Shown: one piece after another, positions 19,148 through 29,351 of the stretch
Layout: every line of letters begins with the position of its first letter
Position numbering within the stretch: the first letter of the stretch is position 1
NCBI RefSeq assembly: GCF_000017165.1
Contig: NC_009634.1
Coordinates: 634,249 to 698,248, forward strand
DNA: 64,000 bases
Origin: Methanococcus vannielii SB
Lineage (GTDB): Archaea > AGJL01 > Methanococci > Methanococcales > Methanococcaceae
Direction: 5' to 3'
Translations under genes and position numbers: made by a program
The notes under the pieces: generated by a model
What the model was told of the DNA's origin: nothing
Seen by the model: only the letters and a program-made list of their open reading frames with translations
Database searches by the model: none

Positions 19148-20371
19148 TTATTTAAAATATTTTGAAAGCATCTTTAAAACCAATTGGTTCTTAAAGTCAT
19201 AATGCGCATCCAGATATGATGCATAAGCATCAAATGGAGAAGAAAAATGGCTAAAATAAGAATGGACATCCATGTCACTAAAGCCTTTTGTACACATATA
19301 ATAAAAATTATCACTGGTCTGCATATTCTTATAGATTTTATATTCTATTAATTCTTTTTGCTCAGATTTTGGAAAAAGTTTGATGTACCTTCCAAGATAT
19401 TCCCTTATTTCACTTAATTTTTGAAATGAAGACTGCTGCATTTTATTTCCAAGCCATGCACTTACATCTCGCTCAGAATCGGCCCATGAAACTGTAGAAA
19501 AGTCAAAAACATCTAAAGTTCCTTTTGGTTCGTTAATTTCTAAAATTTCCGAAGGAGTTGCATATTCAATATTTTCATACTTTTCAAGTTCTATTGGAAG
19601 GTACCTTAAAAATTCAAAAATTCCCGTATCTTTCCACTGGTGTTCTCCAAATGTTTCATAATCCATGTAAAGATTTATACAGTCCCCGTGCGTATTTGAA
19701 AGCCATCTTGAATATTTATCTGCGGTTAATGGGTGTTCTACCCAATCCCTTGATGAAAACCTAAAACCAATATCATCACTTAAATTATAATTCCTTAAAA
19801 GAACTTTTAATCCCGAAGTTGAGTGATAAACGTAATTTGGAGACCTCCAACCTAAAATTCGGTCTGCACCTTCAGTAAATATACCCCTAAATCCAAGTTC
19901 TTTTACAGTTTCTGCAATTTTATTGTTAAATATAAGTTCAGTATTTCTAAAGGTAGTTGTCTTATACCCAAAAATATCTTTTATTATCTTTTTATGTTCA
20001 ATTGCATCTTCTTTAAATTCTTCATGGTCTTCAAAAAGGCTTGAAAGGGAATGGTGATATGTTTCCCCTAAAAATTCAACGTTCCCAGTTTTTGAAAGAT
20101 CCTTAAAAAGTTCCAAAACTTCTTCATTAAATTCAAGTGCCTGTTCTAAAAAAACCCCTGTTATGCTGTATGACACTTCAATATCATAATCATCAATTAG
20201 TTCAAGAATTACCCTGTTTGAAGGGATATAACATTTATCAGCAACTTTGTTAAAAATTTCCCTATTTAGAGTAACGTCAATGTAGCGGTTCCACAAATCA
20301 CCTGAATTATAGTTTACCGATTTTTTAAGCCGGTTTGGCTGGTGAACTTCAAAATTAAGAGACAAATACAC
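19148..20371 (-). CDS. Glycoside hydrolase family 57 protein (alpha-amylase-like)
   Basis: A 407-residue GH57 protein. The N-terminal LSLNFEVHQPNRL contains the characteristic His of the family, followed by FLGETYHHSLSSLF and FGYKTTTFRNTELIFNN, and later MDYETFGEHQWKDTGIFEFL, where the conserved region contains the Asp. It probably degrades or remodels intracellular glycogen. The start is GTG at 20371, with AGGTGG 7 bases upstream. It is the last gene of a minus-strand series with a GH15 hydrolase and a glycosyltransferase. Confidence 0.87.
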   Translation of the reverse strand: MYLSLNFEVHQPNRLKKSVNYNSGDLWNRYIDVTLNREIFNKVADKCYIPSNRVILELIDDYDIEVSYSITGVFLEQALEFNEEVLELFKDLSKTGNVEFLGETYHHSLSSLFEDHEEFKEDAIEHKKIIKDIFGYKTTTFRNTELIFNNKIAETVKELGFRGIFTEGADRILGWRSPNYVYHSTSGLKVLLRNYNLSDDIGFRFSSRDWVEHPLTADKYSRWLSNTHGDCINLYMDYETFGEHQWKDTGIFEFLRYLPIELEKYENIEYATPSEILEINEPKGTLDVFDFSTVSWADSERDVSAWLGNKMQQSSFQKLSEIREYLGRYIKLFPKSEQKELIEYKIYKNMQTSDNFYYMCTKGFSDMDVHSYFSHFSSPFDAYASYLDAHYDFKNQLVLKMLSKYFK

Positions 20372-20433
20372 AAATACCCACCTTTTGATAGATAAAAAGT
20401 TCTAATTTAAATTTAAAATATTAAAATTAAAAG

Positions 20434-22299
20434 TTATGGAATTAAAATATCAAGATCTCCATGAACTGCAATTATAAACATTGCATGTGACCAACCTAAA
20501 GGCATTGCAGAAATTGGAACTTTCAAATCCTTATGAATTTGTTCGGGAAATAAACCACTGAAATTATTTTTTAACGTCCATTCAAATAAAGATATACTTT
20601 TTTGAATGTAAGACTCAACTATTTCACGTTTTATGGCATTATTTTTCAAAAAGGCCCTTATTAATTGTTCATAGTACATGTGCAGCCATAGTGTATTTAT
20701 GATCCAAGGGTTTCCGCCAAAATAGACATCTTCAGGGTATCGCCCAATTCCGCCAATTTTATAATTAAATGCACCTTCAATTTGACTTGCAGTATTTACC
20801 ATTTTAGGATCATCAGGATCTACAAGGTTAAATGGGAAACATATTCCAAGAATACTTGAATCGACTGTATTATCTTTAGGACTTACAGACTTTAAAAATC
20901 GGTTATCTTCTTCAGAGTAAATTTTTTTTATCATTTCTTTTTTCAAAAATTCAGCTGAATAAATCCAATTTTTAACGTCGGAAGAATTATCTTCGATAAT
21001 TTTTGAAATTTCAACTGCTGACTTTAGCCCTCCGTAAATTGAACCAATTGTGTAAGTAAAGAGGCCATATTTTTCCTCCCATAAATCGTAACTTAATGAT
21101 TGATTGTTTAATACGTTTACTAGATAGTTTGCAGCTTTTTTTACCATCCCCCAGTTTTTTTTAAGGGAGTTAATATTTTCTGTTTTTCGGTAGTGAACCA
21201 GTAGGGCCCATAATGTAGTTCCAATTTGGTCGTTTTGAATTGCAGTAAGCCGCGGGGATCCATCAACATGATAACTTTGTATCCATGAGCCATCTTGATT
21301 TTGGGTTTTCCTACACCATTCAAAATATTTTTCCGTAACTAAATGCTGGCCGCATAAGTCAAGTGCAACTGCCATGTAACCCCCATCCCTACACCATACG
21401 TGCCGGTAATCCGGATACAGGGAAGGTGACGCCATTATACCGCCATTTCTACTACATAATAATAATATTGTTAAAAGAGAGCGCTTACATAATTCTTCAT
21501 AGTGTGAAACCCGATTTAATTCATTCTCACTTAGTCTACTTACGGCAGTATCTAAAATATTCTTCCAATATGCATGAGTAAGTTCGTAAAAGTCCTCGTG
21601 ATTATCGATAATGACTCTTGTTAAATCCAATGTGTCTATAATTTTAGGATAGCTTCCATCGTATTTTTCAACCATTAAAAAAACAGAAATTGTCTGCTTT
21701 TGACCGGGATTTAATACTAAATCCCAAGATAATGCACTATCTGTTATTAATCCTTTTGATTTTGGGTATTCTTTTAATATGCCATTTGCCATGTCTGTTA
21801 ATGCACTTTTATCAGTTGAACGAACCCCACATTGGTACGATGAAATTTTTTTATTACTTCCAACGCTAAATACGTACTTTCCATCGTATTTCACTAATAA
21901 CTGCCTATCTTTTATAAACCGGACAGTGTTTTCATTTGGAATCTCACCCATCCGGATATTTTCATAAAAAAATAGTTTTATATTTTGGATTTCTTCGGTT
22001 TTATTAGTGACTGAGAGTTGTTTTATAATCATGTTGTGAGATATTGGAACGTAATCTCTTGACTCTAAAAGGTATTCTTTGGATTCATACGAAGTTCTTA
22101 AGATATTTGTTTCTTTTACGTAATTTTGCTTTATAATCCAATCGTTATTCCAAGCCCATTTTAATCCACCATTATATATTGCAAACGTTGCATCTAACAC
22201 GTGTTTTTCATATCCAATATTTGGATAAAACATGTACTCAATAGAACCTGAATCATCTACTTTTGCAAGTACGTTTCCGTTTCCAATAATTCCGACCAT
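20434..22299 (-). CDS. Glucoamylase-like glycoside hydrolase family 15 protein
   Basis: A 621-residue protein with the GH15 layout: an N-terminal beta-sandwich-like half (GIIGNGNVLAKVDDSGSIEYMFYPNIG) and a catalytic alpha/alpha barrel beginning near residue 250. The barrel holds YPDYRHVWCRDGGYMAVAL and QNQDGSWIQSYHVDG, and the C-terminal part IGRYPEDVYFGGNPWIINTLW, which carries the second catalytic glutamate. It would release glucose from glycogen. It lies between GH57 and a GT4 gene on the minus strand. Confidence 0.88.
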   Translation of the reverse strand: MVGIIGNGNVLAKVDDSGSIEYMFYPNIGYEKHVLDATFAIYNGGLKWAWNNDWIIKQNYVKETNILRTSYESKEYLLESRDYVPISHNMIIKQLSVTNKTEEIQNIKLFFYENIRMGEIPNENTVRFIKDRQLLVKYDGKYVFSVGSNKKISSYQCGVRSTDKSALTDMANGILKEYPKSKGLITDSALSWDLVLNPGQKQTISVFLMVEKYDGSYPKIIDTLDLTRVIIDNHEDFYELTHAYWKNILDTAVSRLSENELNRVSHYEELCKRSLLTILLLCSRNGGIMASPSLYPDYRHVWCRDGGYMAVALDLCGQHLVTEKYFEWCRKTQNQDGSWIQSYHVDGSPRLTAIQNDQIGTTLWALLVHYRKTENINSLKKNWGMVKKAANYLVNVLNNQSLSYDLWEEKYGLFTYTIGSIYGGLKSAVEISKIIEDNSSDVKNWIYSAEFLKKEMIKKIYSEEDNRFLKSVSPKDNTVDSSILGICFPFNLVDPDDPKMVNTASQIEGAFNYKIGGIGRYPEDVYFGGNPWIINTLWLHMYYEQLIRAFLKNNAIKREIVESYIQKSISLFEWTLKNNFSGLFPEQIHKDLKVPISAMPLGWSHAMFIIAVHGDLDILIP

Positions 22300-22451
22300 A
22301 AAACCACGCCCTAAAAATAAAAACTTAAATCATGTATTAAATTTATAACTGTAATATAATGGTTATATAATGTAGTTATAAAATGTAAAAGATAACTATT
22401 TTTTTAATGGTAATTGATGATAATAAATATGTTGCCATAATTTATAATAAA

Positions 22452-23627
22452 TTATCGATTCATCATATCTATTGCTTTTTTATAAACTTGGACTGTTTCT
22501 TTTGCAATAGTATCCCAACTATATTTAGTGTATGAGTCATTTTTTGCATTTTTAACAATCCATTCTTTAAACCCATAATCTGAAAGCACCTTATCAATAC
22601 CCCATGCAATTGAATCAGGATTTTTTGGATAAACCTTAACGCCATTATATTCATGGCTTATAATTTCACTAAGTCCCCCTATATCGCTTGAAACTACCGG
22701 TGTTCCGGAAGCCATTGCTTCGAGTGCAACAATTCCAAAAGGTTCGTATATGGAAGGAATTACGCATACATCAGCATATTTATAAAGTTTTTTTAATAAA
22801 TCTCCATTTTTAAATCCTAAAAAAATAACCCTATCCCTACATCCCAGTTTCCACGAAATATGTTCTAAATAATTTTGCATATTTCCATCACCTGCAATAA
22901 CAAGCTTGGAATCAGGATGCCCATAAAGAAGTTTTTGAAAGCCATGTATTAAGTATTCAACTCCTTTTTGATATGCGAGCCTACCCACATAAAGAATCAT
23001 TTTTTCATGGTCTAAAATCCCAAGATGTCTTCTAAAGTCATATTTTTCATAATCATTTGCATTAATATTAAATTCATAAGGATTTATGCCGTTATAAATT
23101 ACATTAACCTTTTCAAATGGTACGTTAAATGCTGAACATATTTCATTTTTTATAGCATGACTTACTGTAATTATCTGATTTGATTCGTAGTTTGAAAACC
23201 ACTCTGAATCATTTATTGCCCGAGAATCCTCTGAATTAATACCTCCACACCGGCCAACCTCAGTACTGTGTACTGATTGAACATAAGGAACTTTCGAAAG
23301 ACTTTTTACATTTGCACCAACAAAAGAAGTCATCCAGTCATGACAATGAACAACGTCGTAATTTTGAATTCCAAGATTTCCAAGTTTTTTTTCAAGAGCC
23401 GTTGCCATAAACATTGCCCACGTTAAAAAATTACCATGTGAAATCGGTTTTACACGATATATATTTACTCCATTAATATTTTCATGCTCTAAAAGGTCGT
23501 AACCAACTGTTATGATATCCACATTATGCCCTGCCCTAACAAGTGCTTCAGCTAACCCCTTACAATGAACAGACAATCCTCCTACCATTATTGGAGGATA
23601 TTCCCAAGTAATCATTGATATCCTCAT
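22452..23627 (-). CDS. Glycosyltransferase family 4 (GT-B fold) protein
   Basis: A 391-residue glycosyltransferase group 1 enzyme. The N-terminal EYPPIMVGGLSVHCKGLAEAL is the sugar-acceptor domain; the C-terminal domain has LYVGRLAYQKGVEYLI and the nucleotide-sugar motif PSIYEPFGIVALEAMASGTPVV with the EX7E pattern. In the company of glycogen synthase and GH57/GH15 it probably acts on glucans, possibly as a second synthase or phosphorylase-like enzyme. It reads away from the glycogen synthase gene; the shared intergenic region holds 22-bp repeats. Confidence 0.85.
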   Translation of the reverse strand: MRISMITWEYPPIMVGGLSVHCKGLAEALVRAGHNVDIITVGYDLLEHENINGVNIYRVKPISHGNFLTWAMFMATALEKKLGNLGIQNYDVVHCHDWMTSFVGANVKSLSKVPYVQSVHSTEVGRCGGINSEDSRAINDSEWFSNYESNQIITVSHAIKNEICSAFNVPFEKVNVIYNGINPYEFNINANDYEKYDFRRHLGILDHEKMILYVGRLAYQKGVEYLIHGFQKLLYGHPDSKLVIAGDGNMQNYLEHISWKLGCRDRVIFLGFKNGDLLKKLYKYADVCVIPSIYEPFGIVALEAMASGTPVVSSDIGGLSEIISHEYNGVKVYPKNPDSIAWGIDKVLSDYGFKEWIVKNAKNDSYTKYSWDTIAKETVQVYKKAIDMMNR

Positions 23628-23656
23628 TCTTTCACTTACCCCCTTGGATGTTAAAA

Positions 23657-23722
23657 ATAAATTAGATATAAATTAAATATAAATTAGATATAACTTAAAT
23701 ACATACTAAATATAAATTAAAA
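23657..23722. repeat. Three 22-bp tandem repeats in a divergent promoter
   Basis: The core ATAAATTAGATATAA starts at 23657 and again at 23679. The first two 22-base units differ at a single position; a third unit (23701-23722) matches the first at 17 of 22 positions. They lie between the GT4 gene (minus) and glycogen synthase (plus), 30 bases from the former and 74 from the latter. A 22-bp period is about two helical turns, as expected for cooperative regulator binding; simple AT slippage is the alternative. Confidence 0.7.
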
Positions 23723-23796
23723 AGTAATATATCTCTTCTATAACATATATTTCCAGTAATATAAAAATATAAGGAATATTTTTAAGAGGGGTATTT

Positions 23797-25365
23797 ATGA
23801 AAATAGCAATATTAACACCAACAATTGCGCCCATAACTTCGATAGGAGGTTTAGGCGACATTTTAGAGGACTTGCCTAAAGTTTTAAAGTCGGCAGGTAA
23901 TGAAGTTTTTGTTTTAACATTCGACCATCAGGGTAAAATTTCAAAACTACCTAATGAAAAAATAATGGAACTTTACTCAAAATATCAAGGTACCGAGTTT
24001 ATTTTTGATGTAATAAAAGCTAAACATCCTCTTTCAAAAACAGAAATTATTGCATTTAGTAATCCGGAAATAAATTTCCTTGATACATGGGATCCTGTAA
24101 AATATGAAATTTTTGCAGACCTTGTTGTATCATATCTATCTGAAATTCCCAACATAGAATGCGTTTCAGGCCATGACTGGCCATGCGGACTTGCAATTGC
24201 AAAATGTCATGAAAAATTAAATCTTCCAACAACAATAACTATACATAACGAAGCATTCAAAGGGCCTGTAAAAGAGTATAAGGGAAGTATTTTATCTTTT
24301 TTAGAACTTGGAATTTATTATAGTGATGCATTCAATACGGTTAGCCCAAATCATGCTGAAGAAATAAGAAATTTGGACTTTTTAAGGAATCAGTGCAAAG
24401 TAAAACCTTTTCACGGCATAATAAACGGCATAGATTCTGAAAATTATAATCCTGAAACCATAATTAAAAGAACTACTTATTTAAGCAGTAATAATTTAAA
24501 TCCAGTAAATTACGGTTATTTAGAAAATTACAAAATTTCTGATGCTTCAAAGATAAAACCAAAAATTAAAGAGTCCTGGTTTTGCAAATTAAATAATTTA
24601 AAAAGATATATTAACGATTGGAACGATATGGATAAAAGTAAGCTATCCGGTACGGATGTTGAAGTTTATGGGGGCTTAAAAGGAAATATTAAAACGCCTC
24701 TTTTAGGATTTGTAGGCAGGGCCACACACCAGAAAGGATTTGACCTAATATTTGAAACCGTTCCAGAAATAGTTGAAGAAAATGACATCATGTTTGTCAT
24801 GCTTTCAAAGGGAGAACGAATTATTGAAGAAAAAATGAAAGAATTTGCTGAAAGCTATCCAAAAAAAGTAATGGCTTTAACTGGGCACTGCCCCCCACTA
24901 GTTCCAATATTATATGCCGGTTGTGATTGGACAACTGTCCCTTCCCTTTGGGAACCGTGTGGATTGACACAGATGGAGTCTATGGCATATGGAACACCCG
25001 TAATTGCAAGAAATACAGGTGGATTATCGGATTCCGTAATTTCTTTACATCCTAATCCCCATGAAAACCCAAATTTTGATATGGCAACGGGCGTTTTATT
25101 TAACGACTACGATAAAACCGGATTTAAATGGGGAATTGAACATGGGATATACTGGACATTCTATAATTTAGATGAAGCGTGTATATTTATAAATTATAAA
25201 CATGTTTCATGCCCTGAAAGTCCATATGAAGAAAATAGTCCGCTTTCAATAATGATGAAAAACTGTTACAACCACGTACAAAAAAATTTAAGTTGGCAAA
25301 ATAACGATAGTGCTGAAAGGTATCGTGCACTTTTTGGAGGGGCAATCTACAAACATTATTTTTAA
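23797..25365 (+). CDS. glgA: Glycogen synthase (GT5-like)
   Basis: A 522-residue GT-B enzyme. TPTIAPITSIGGLGDILEDLPK at the N-terminus matches the glycogen/starch synthase KxGGL-type motif, SGHDWPCGLAIA and HNEAFKG follow, and the C-terminal domain has FVGRATHQKGFDLI and PSLWEPCGLTQMESMAYGTP. It polymerises glucose from a nucleotide sugar into glycogen, which methanococci store. GAGGGG lies before the ATG at 23797. It heads a plus-strand operon with phosphoglucose isomerase (29 bp) and ADP-dependent phosphofructokinase. Confidence 0.88.
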   Translation: MKIAILTPTIAPITSIGGLGDILEDLPKVLKSAGNEVFVLTFDHQGKISKLPNEKIMELYSKYQGTEFIFDVIKAKHPLSKTEIIAFSNPEINFLDTWDPVKYEIFADLVVSYLSEIPNIECVSGHDWPCGLAIAKCHEKLNLPTTITIHNEAFKGPVKEYKGSILSFLELGIYYSDAFNTVSPNHAEEIRNLDFLRNQCKVKPFHGIINGIDSENYNPETIIKRTTYLSSNNLNPVNYGYLENYKISDASKIKPKIKESWFCKLNNLKRYINDWNDMDKSKLSGTDVEVYGGLKGNIKTPLLGFVGRATHQKGFDLIFETVPEIVEENDIMFVMLSKGERIIEEKMKEFAESYPKKVMALTGHCPPLVPILYAGCDWTTVPSLWEPCGLTQMESMAYGTPVIARNTGGLSDSVISLHPNPHENPNFDMATGVLFNDYDKTGFKWGIEHGIYWTFYNLDEACIFINYKHVSCPESPYEENSPLSIMMKNCYNHVQKNLSWQNNDSAERYRALFGGAIYKHYF

Positions 25366-25394
25366 ACTAATAATTAATGATAAAAGGGGATACT

Positions 25395-26714
25395 ATGAAC
25401 GGGGAATTTTTATTTAATTACAGTAATTCAATGAATACCGAAATAGGCGATTTTGGAATATCAATTTCAGATATTGATAATGAACTTGAAAAAGCTACAT
25501 CGTGTATTCAAAACCTACGTGATAAGGAAGAAAATGGGGAACTTGGTTTTTTAGATGTTTTAAAGGATAATTTGGATAATTATGAAGAGTTAAAAGAGTA
25601 TTCAAAAAATTTTGAAAATCTTTTAATAATTGGAATAGGGGGTTCAAATCTTGGTTTAAGAGCTTCAGAATCTGCAATACTTGGAAGTCTTACTTCAAGG
25701 TACGATAAACCGAAAATTCACTACATGGATAACTCGGATCCTGAAAAAACAAATTATATATTGAAAAAACTAGATTTGGAAAATACTCTTGTCTTTGTAA
25801 TAAGTAAATCTGGAAATACAATTGAAACGCTTGCTAATTTCTTTGTAGTTAGAAATCTAATGAAAAAGAAAAATTTTAACTGGACTAAAAATATTGTGTC
25901 AATTACCCATGACGGGGAACTTAAAAAATTAACTGAAAAAGAAAAATATATTCATTTTGACGTTCCAAAAAATGTTGGAGGTAGATTTTCAGTTTTATCA
26001 TCAGTTGGGCTTGCCCCAATGGCTTGTGCCCAAATTAACATTAAAAAATTAACTGACGGCGCAAAATTAATGGAAAAATCCTGTAAACTAGAAAATATTT
26101 TTAAAAATCCTGCACTTATGAATTCATTTATACATTACATGATGTATAACCGTGGAAAGAAGGTTTCCGTGATGATGCCATATATTGAAAGGCTTAGAAG
26201 CTTTGGAATGTGGTACGGACAACTTTGGGCAGAAAGTCTTGGGAAAAACGGTTTTGGACAGACGCCTGTAACTGCAGTTGGTGCAACTAGCCAGCACTCT
26301 CAACTCCAACTCTACGTTGATGGTCCAAAGGATAAAATAGTAACTTTTTTAAGCGTTAAAAAGTTTAAATGCGACCTTGAAATTGAATACGAATACGAAA
26401 GTGCATTTAAGGGGTATAAAATGTCAGAAATAATTAATTCCGAACTTGTAGGCACTGAAAATTCACTTAAATTTCACAATGTTCCAACTGTAAAAATAGT
26501 ACTTGATGAATTAAACGAAATAACACTTGGAAAGCTTTTTTTAATGTATGAAATGCAGACTGCAATTTCAGGAGAAATATACGGAATAAATGCATTTGAT
26601 CAGCCCGCAGTAGAACACGGTAAAAAAATAGCACATGAATTTTTAACTAAAAACCGTTCTAGGGGAATGTCAAATGAATTACATTCTAAAAACCACGTAA
26701 TACTTTCAAAATAA
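25395..26714 (+). CDS. pgi: Glucose-6-phosphate isomerase
   Basis: A 439-residue phosphoglucose isomerase. Key motifs are IIGIGGSNLGLRASE, VFVISKSGNTIETLANF and, near the C-terminus, INAFDQPAVEHGKKIAHEF with the catalytic-site lysine. It interconverts glucose 6-phosphate and fructose 6-phosphate, linking glycogen to glycolysis or gluconeogenesis. I chose ATG at 25395 because AAAAGGGGATACT lies upstream; the frame also opens at 25377. It is the bacterial/eukaryal-type enzyme rather than the cupin-type archaeal one. Confidence 0.92.
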   Translation: MNGEFLFNYSNSMNTEIGDFGISISDIDNELEKATSCIQNLRDKEENGELGFLDVLKDNLDNYEELKEYSKNFENLLIIGIGGSNLGLRASESAILGSLTSRYDKPKIHYMDNSDPEKTNYILKKLDLENTLVFVISKSGNTIETLANFFVVRNLMKKKNFNWTKNIVSITHDGELKKLTEKEKYIHFDVPKNVGGRFSVLSSVGLAPMACAQINIKKLTDGAKLMEKSCKLENIFKNPALMNSFIHYMMYNRGKKVSVMMPYIERLRSFGMWYGQLWAESLGKNGFGQTPVTAVGATSQHSQLQLYVDGPKDKIVTFLSVKKFKCDLEIEYEYESAFKGYKMSEIINSELVGTENSLKFHNVPTVKIVLDELNEITLGKLFLMYEMQTAISGEIYGINAFDQPAVEHGKKIAHEFLTKNRSRGMSNELHSKNHVILSK

Positions 26715-26757
26715 ATATAAACTTAATCAATCATAATTTTTGAGGAGTTCTGAAAGC

Positions 26758-28155
26758 ATGGATGAAATATACCGCCATTTTGAAGATTTTTCAAACGTTT
26801 CTATTTTTTTAGCATATAATGTAAATGTAGATGCATTAAAATATCTAAAATATCCAAAAGACGTTTACGGCCTAATCGGGGACTTTAATGAAGAAGAACT
26901 AATTTCAAAAATAGAAGAATATCCAAGAGTAATTGAAAATCCATTAGATTTTGTTTCTAGGCTAATTCATGCAATGAGATCTGGAAAACCAGTGGAAGTT
27001 CCAATAAAAAATACTCCAGAACTGGATTCATATTTTAATAGTATGGTTTACGATGAAGAAAGGATTGGCGGACAAGTTGGAATAATTTCAAATCTATTAT
27101 CAATTTTAAATTTAAAAAAAATAATTGCTTATTCACCAATTTTATCTAAAAAACAAAGTCAAATGTTTAATAATTCTGAAAACTTAGTATTTCCAACTGA
27201 ATTCAATGGAAAGCTTGTTTTAAAAAAGCCGATAGATTCTTTTGGAAACGACGAGTTGAAAATTAATCGAATTTTTGAATACCCTGAAAACCTTTCAATT
27301 AGTTTAAAAAATATTACCGTTACTTCCAAAAGAGCCAACCGGTTTATTGCAGCATCTCGTCCTGAAAATTTACGAATTGAGGTTCATGAAAATTTAAAAA
27401 GTCATCTTTCTAAAATTGGAAAGATGGTTGACTGTGCAATTCTTTCAGGATTTCAAGCAATAAAACAGAGTTATTTGGATGGAAAAACCTCGGATTATTA
27501 TTTAGATAACGCTATTGAGGATATAAAGCTTTTAAAATCGCAAAATCCTGATTTAAAAGTGCATTTGGAGTTCGCTTCAATTCAAGACATCATAATTCGG
27601 AAAAAAATAGCGGACTATATTCTACCCCATGTAGATTGTATAGGAATGGATGAAGCCGAAATTGCAAATATAATTAACTCTTTAGGTTACAGTGAATTAA
27701 GCGAAGGTATTTTAAAAAATAGCCGACTTGAAGACGTTATTAAGGCATCAAAAATACTCCTTGAACAGTATAATCTTGATGGAGTTCAAATTCATACGTT
27801 ATATTATATAATGTACATTTGTAAAAAAGGTGGAATATTAAGCGAAGAATCTTTAGAAAAAACACTTGAATTTGCAACAATTTTAGCATCTACAAAAGCT
27901 TCGCTTGGAGAAATAAACACTACTAAAGATTTAGAGGTAGGTTTGAATACTCCGTACAATAAACACGGTAATTTGTTAAAAGAGATTGCAAAAAATATTT
28001 CCATTCAAAAAGAATATGAAAAATATAATATAGTACTCGTTCCTTCAAGAATTGTTAAAAATCCAAAAAGTACGGTTGGACTTGGAGATACCATATCCTC
28101 AGGTGCTTTTGTTGGATATATATCTGAACTTAAAAAAGCAAAAAGTAAGAATTAA
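26758..28155 (+). CDS. pfkC: ADP-dependent phosphofructokinase/glucokinase
   Basis: A 465-residue member of the ADP-dependent sugar kinase family (ribokinase fold). Visible are NVNVDALKYLK near the N-terminus, IGGQVGIISNLLS, GFQAIKQ, GMDEAEIANI and the catalytic TVGLGDTISSGAF, where the Asp abstracts the proton. In Methanococcales the enzyme phosphorylates fructose 6-phosphate (and glucose) with ADP. The ATG at 26758 follows GAGGAG; the frame itself opens at a TTG at 26740. Its stop is only 3 bp from the fdhB stop on the other strand. Confidence 0.9.
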   Translation: MDEIYRHFEDFSNVSIFLAYNVNVDALKYLKYPKDVYGLIGDFNEEELISKIEEYPRVIENPLDFVSRLIHAMRSGKPVEVPIKNTPELDSYFNSMVYDEERIGGQVGIISNLLSILNLKKIIAYSPILSKKQSQMFNNSENLVFPTEFNGKLVLKKPIDSFGNDELKINRIFEYPENLSISLKNITVTSKRANRFIAASRPENLRIEVHENLKSHLSKIGKMVDCAILSGFQAIKQSYLDGKTSDYYLDNAIEDIKLLKSQNPDLKVHLEFASIQDIIIRKKIADYILPHVDCIGMDEAEIANIINSLGYSELSEGILKNSRLEDVIKASKILLEQYNLDGVQIHTLYYIMYICKKGGILSEESLEKTLEFATILASTKASLGEINTTKDLEVGLNTPYNKHGNLLKEIAKNISIQKEYEKYNIVLVPSRIVKNPKSTVGLGDTISSGAFVGYISELKKAKSKN

Positions 28156-28158
28156 TAT

Positions 28159-29322
28159 TTATTGTGTTGAACAGGGCTTTCCTAAAAGTGGGGGCTCTTT
28201 ATCATCCACTCCTGGGCGGTACCCAAATTCATCTTTTGCACTTTCCTGGACTTTATGGAATATCCTTGCAACTGGAATTTCCATTGGGCATACGTCTTCA
28301 CATTGTCCGCAGTTTACACAGCTAAATGCCATGTGTGACATTCTAACTCCTTGAAACATTATTGGATTTGGAGGAATTTCTCCACGGTCAATATATTCTG
28401 CTTCAAGTGCACATTCTTTACAGAAACATACTGGACATGCATCTCTACATCCATAGCACTTTATACACCTGCTCCAGTATTCATTCCACTTTTCAAATGA
28501 TGGGTAATCGTCTTCAAGCCATTTTTTCTTATATTCATCGCCCATCTTTAACATTGAAGCCTCTACCTTAGCCCTTAACTCCAGTCCTTTTGAATTAGGG
28601 GTTTTTTTCTTAATATAGCCTTCTTTTTCTGCATCTTCAATTAATTTTTTACCTTTTTCACTGCATACTTCAATAAACGTGTACTTTCCAGACTCTTCTC
28701 CAATTACTCCCCAGTTTCCTGCTGCAAGGTCTGCTTTCCTAGGGATTTTTTCATCACATCTCTGGCAGTTTATCCGTCTTCCATAGCCATTATCTTCAAG
28801 GTCGTGCATTTTAACTTCTTTATGGGTTCCGTCTTTTAATACAATTATAAACTTACCCTTGTCTATTTCTTCCTTTATAACATCCTTAGGGTCAACTTCA
28901 TAGAATAATTTTATCATTTCAATGGCCACTTTTGGAGGAACGGTTCCCCCGCAATTTAAACCAATCATGTAAATATTATCCAAATTGATTTGAGCTCTTT
29001 TTGAAAGCTCAACTATAGCCCTCATGTCGCAAGGTTTTACCGGAACCGCAAGTTTTACGTCTTTTAAATAGTCTTTAATTATTCCGCCCCACATTGTCGG
29101 AGCACAGTGCAGTGATCCTGCAGTATTTATCAAATCATCCGAAGATGTTACAAATGCAGGTATTGCATCATAAACGTCTGCCCCTTTTTTTAAGGCAAGT
29201 ACTCCATCTACGATATTTTTATCCAAAAGGTATTTAAAAAGTGCAGTAACTGCACCGCCACACTCTCCTTTTTCAAGTATTGCAGGATCTGCTGCCTGTA
29301 CATAGTACATTTCATTGCTCAT
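28159..29322 (-). CDS. fdhB: F420-dependent formate dehydrogenase, beta subunit
   Basis: A 387-residue FrhB/FdhB-family protein. The N-terminal half is the F420- and FAD-binding region ([47 protein letters not shown]). The C-terminal part has two ferredoxin-like [4Fe-4S] sites, [19 protein letters not shown] and [16 protein letters not shown]. It passes electrons from the FdhA molybdo/tungstopterin subunit to F420. It follows fdhA by 29 bp and ends 3 bp from the convergent pfkC, so no 3' UTR is available between the two genes. Confidence 0.93.
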   Translation of the reverse strand: MSNEMYYVQAADPAILEKGECGGAVTALFKYLLDKNIVDGVLALKKGADVYDAIPAFVTSSDDLINTAGSLHCAPTMWGGIIKDYLKDVKLAVPVKPCDMRAIVELSKRAQINLDNIYMIGLNCGGTVPPKVAIEMIKLFYEVDPKDVIKEEIDKGKFIIVLKDGTHKEVKMHDLEDNGYGRRINCQRCDEKIPRKADLAAGNWGVIGEESGKYTFIEVCSEKGKKLIEDAEKEGYIKKKTPNSKGLELRAKVEASMLKMGDEYKKKWLEDDYPSFEKWNEYWSRCIKCYGCRDACPVCFCKECALEAEYIDRGEIPPNPIMFQGVRMSHMAFSCVNCGQCEDVCPMEIPVARIFHKVQESAKDEFGYRPGVDDKEPPLLGKPCSTQ

Positions 29323-29351
29323 TGTATCCCTCGTTTAAAATCCCTAATAGC

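Noticed and set aside
29323-29351. SECIS between fdhA and fdhB
   Set aside because: Only 29 bases with no hairpin.
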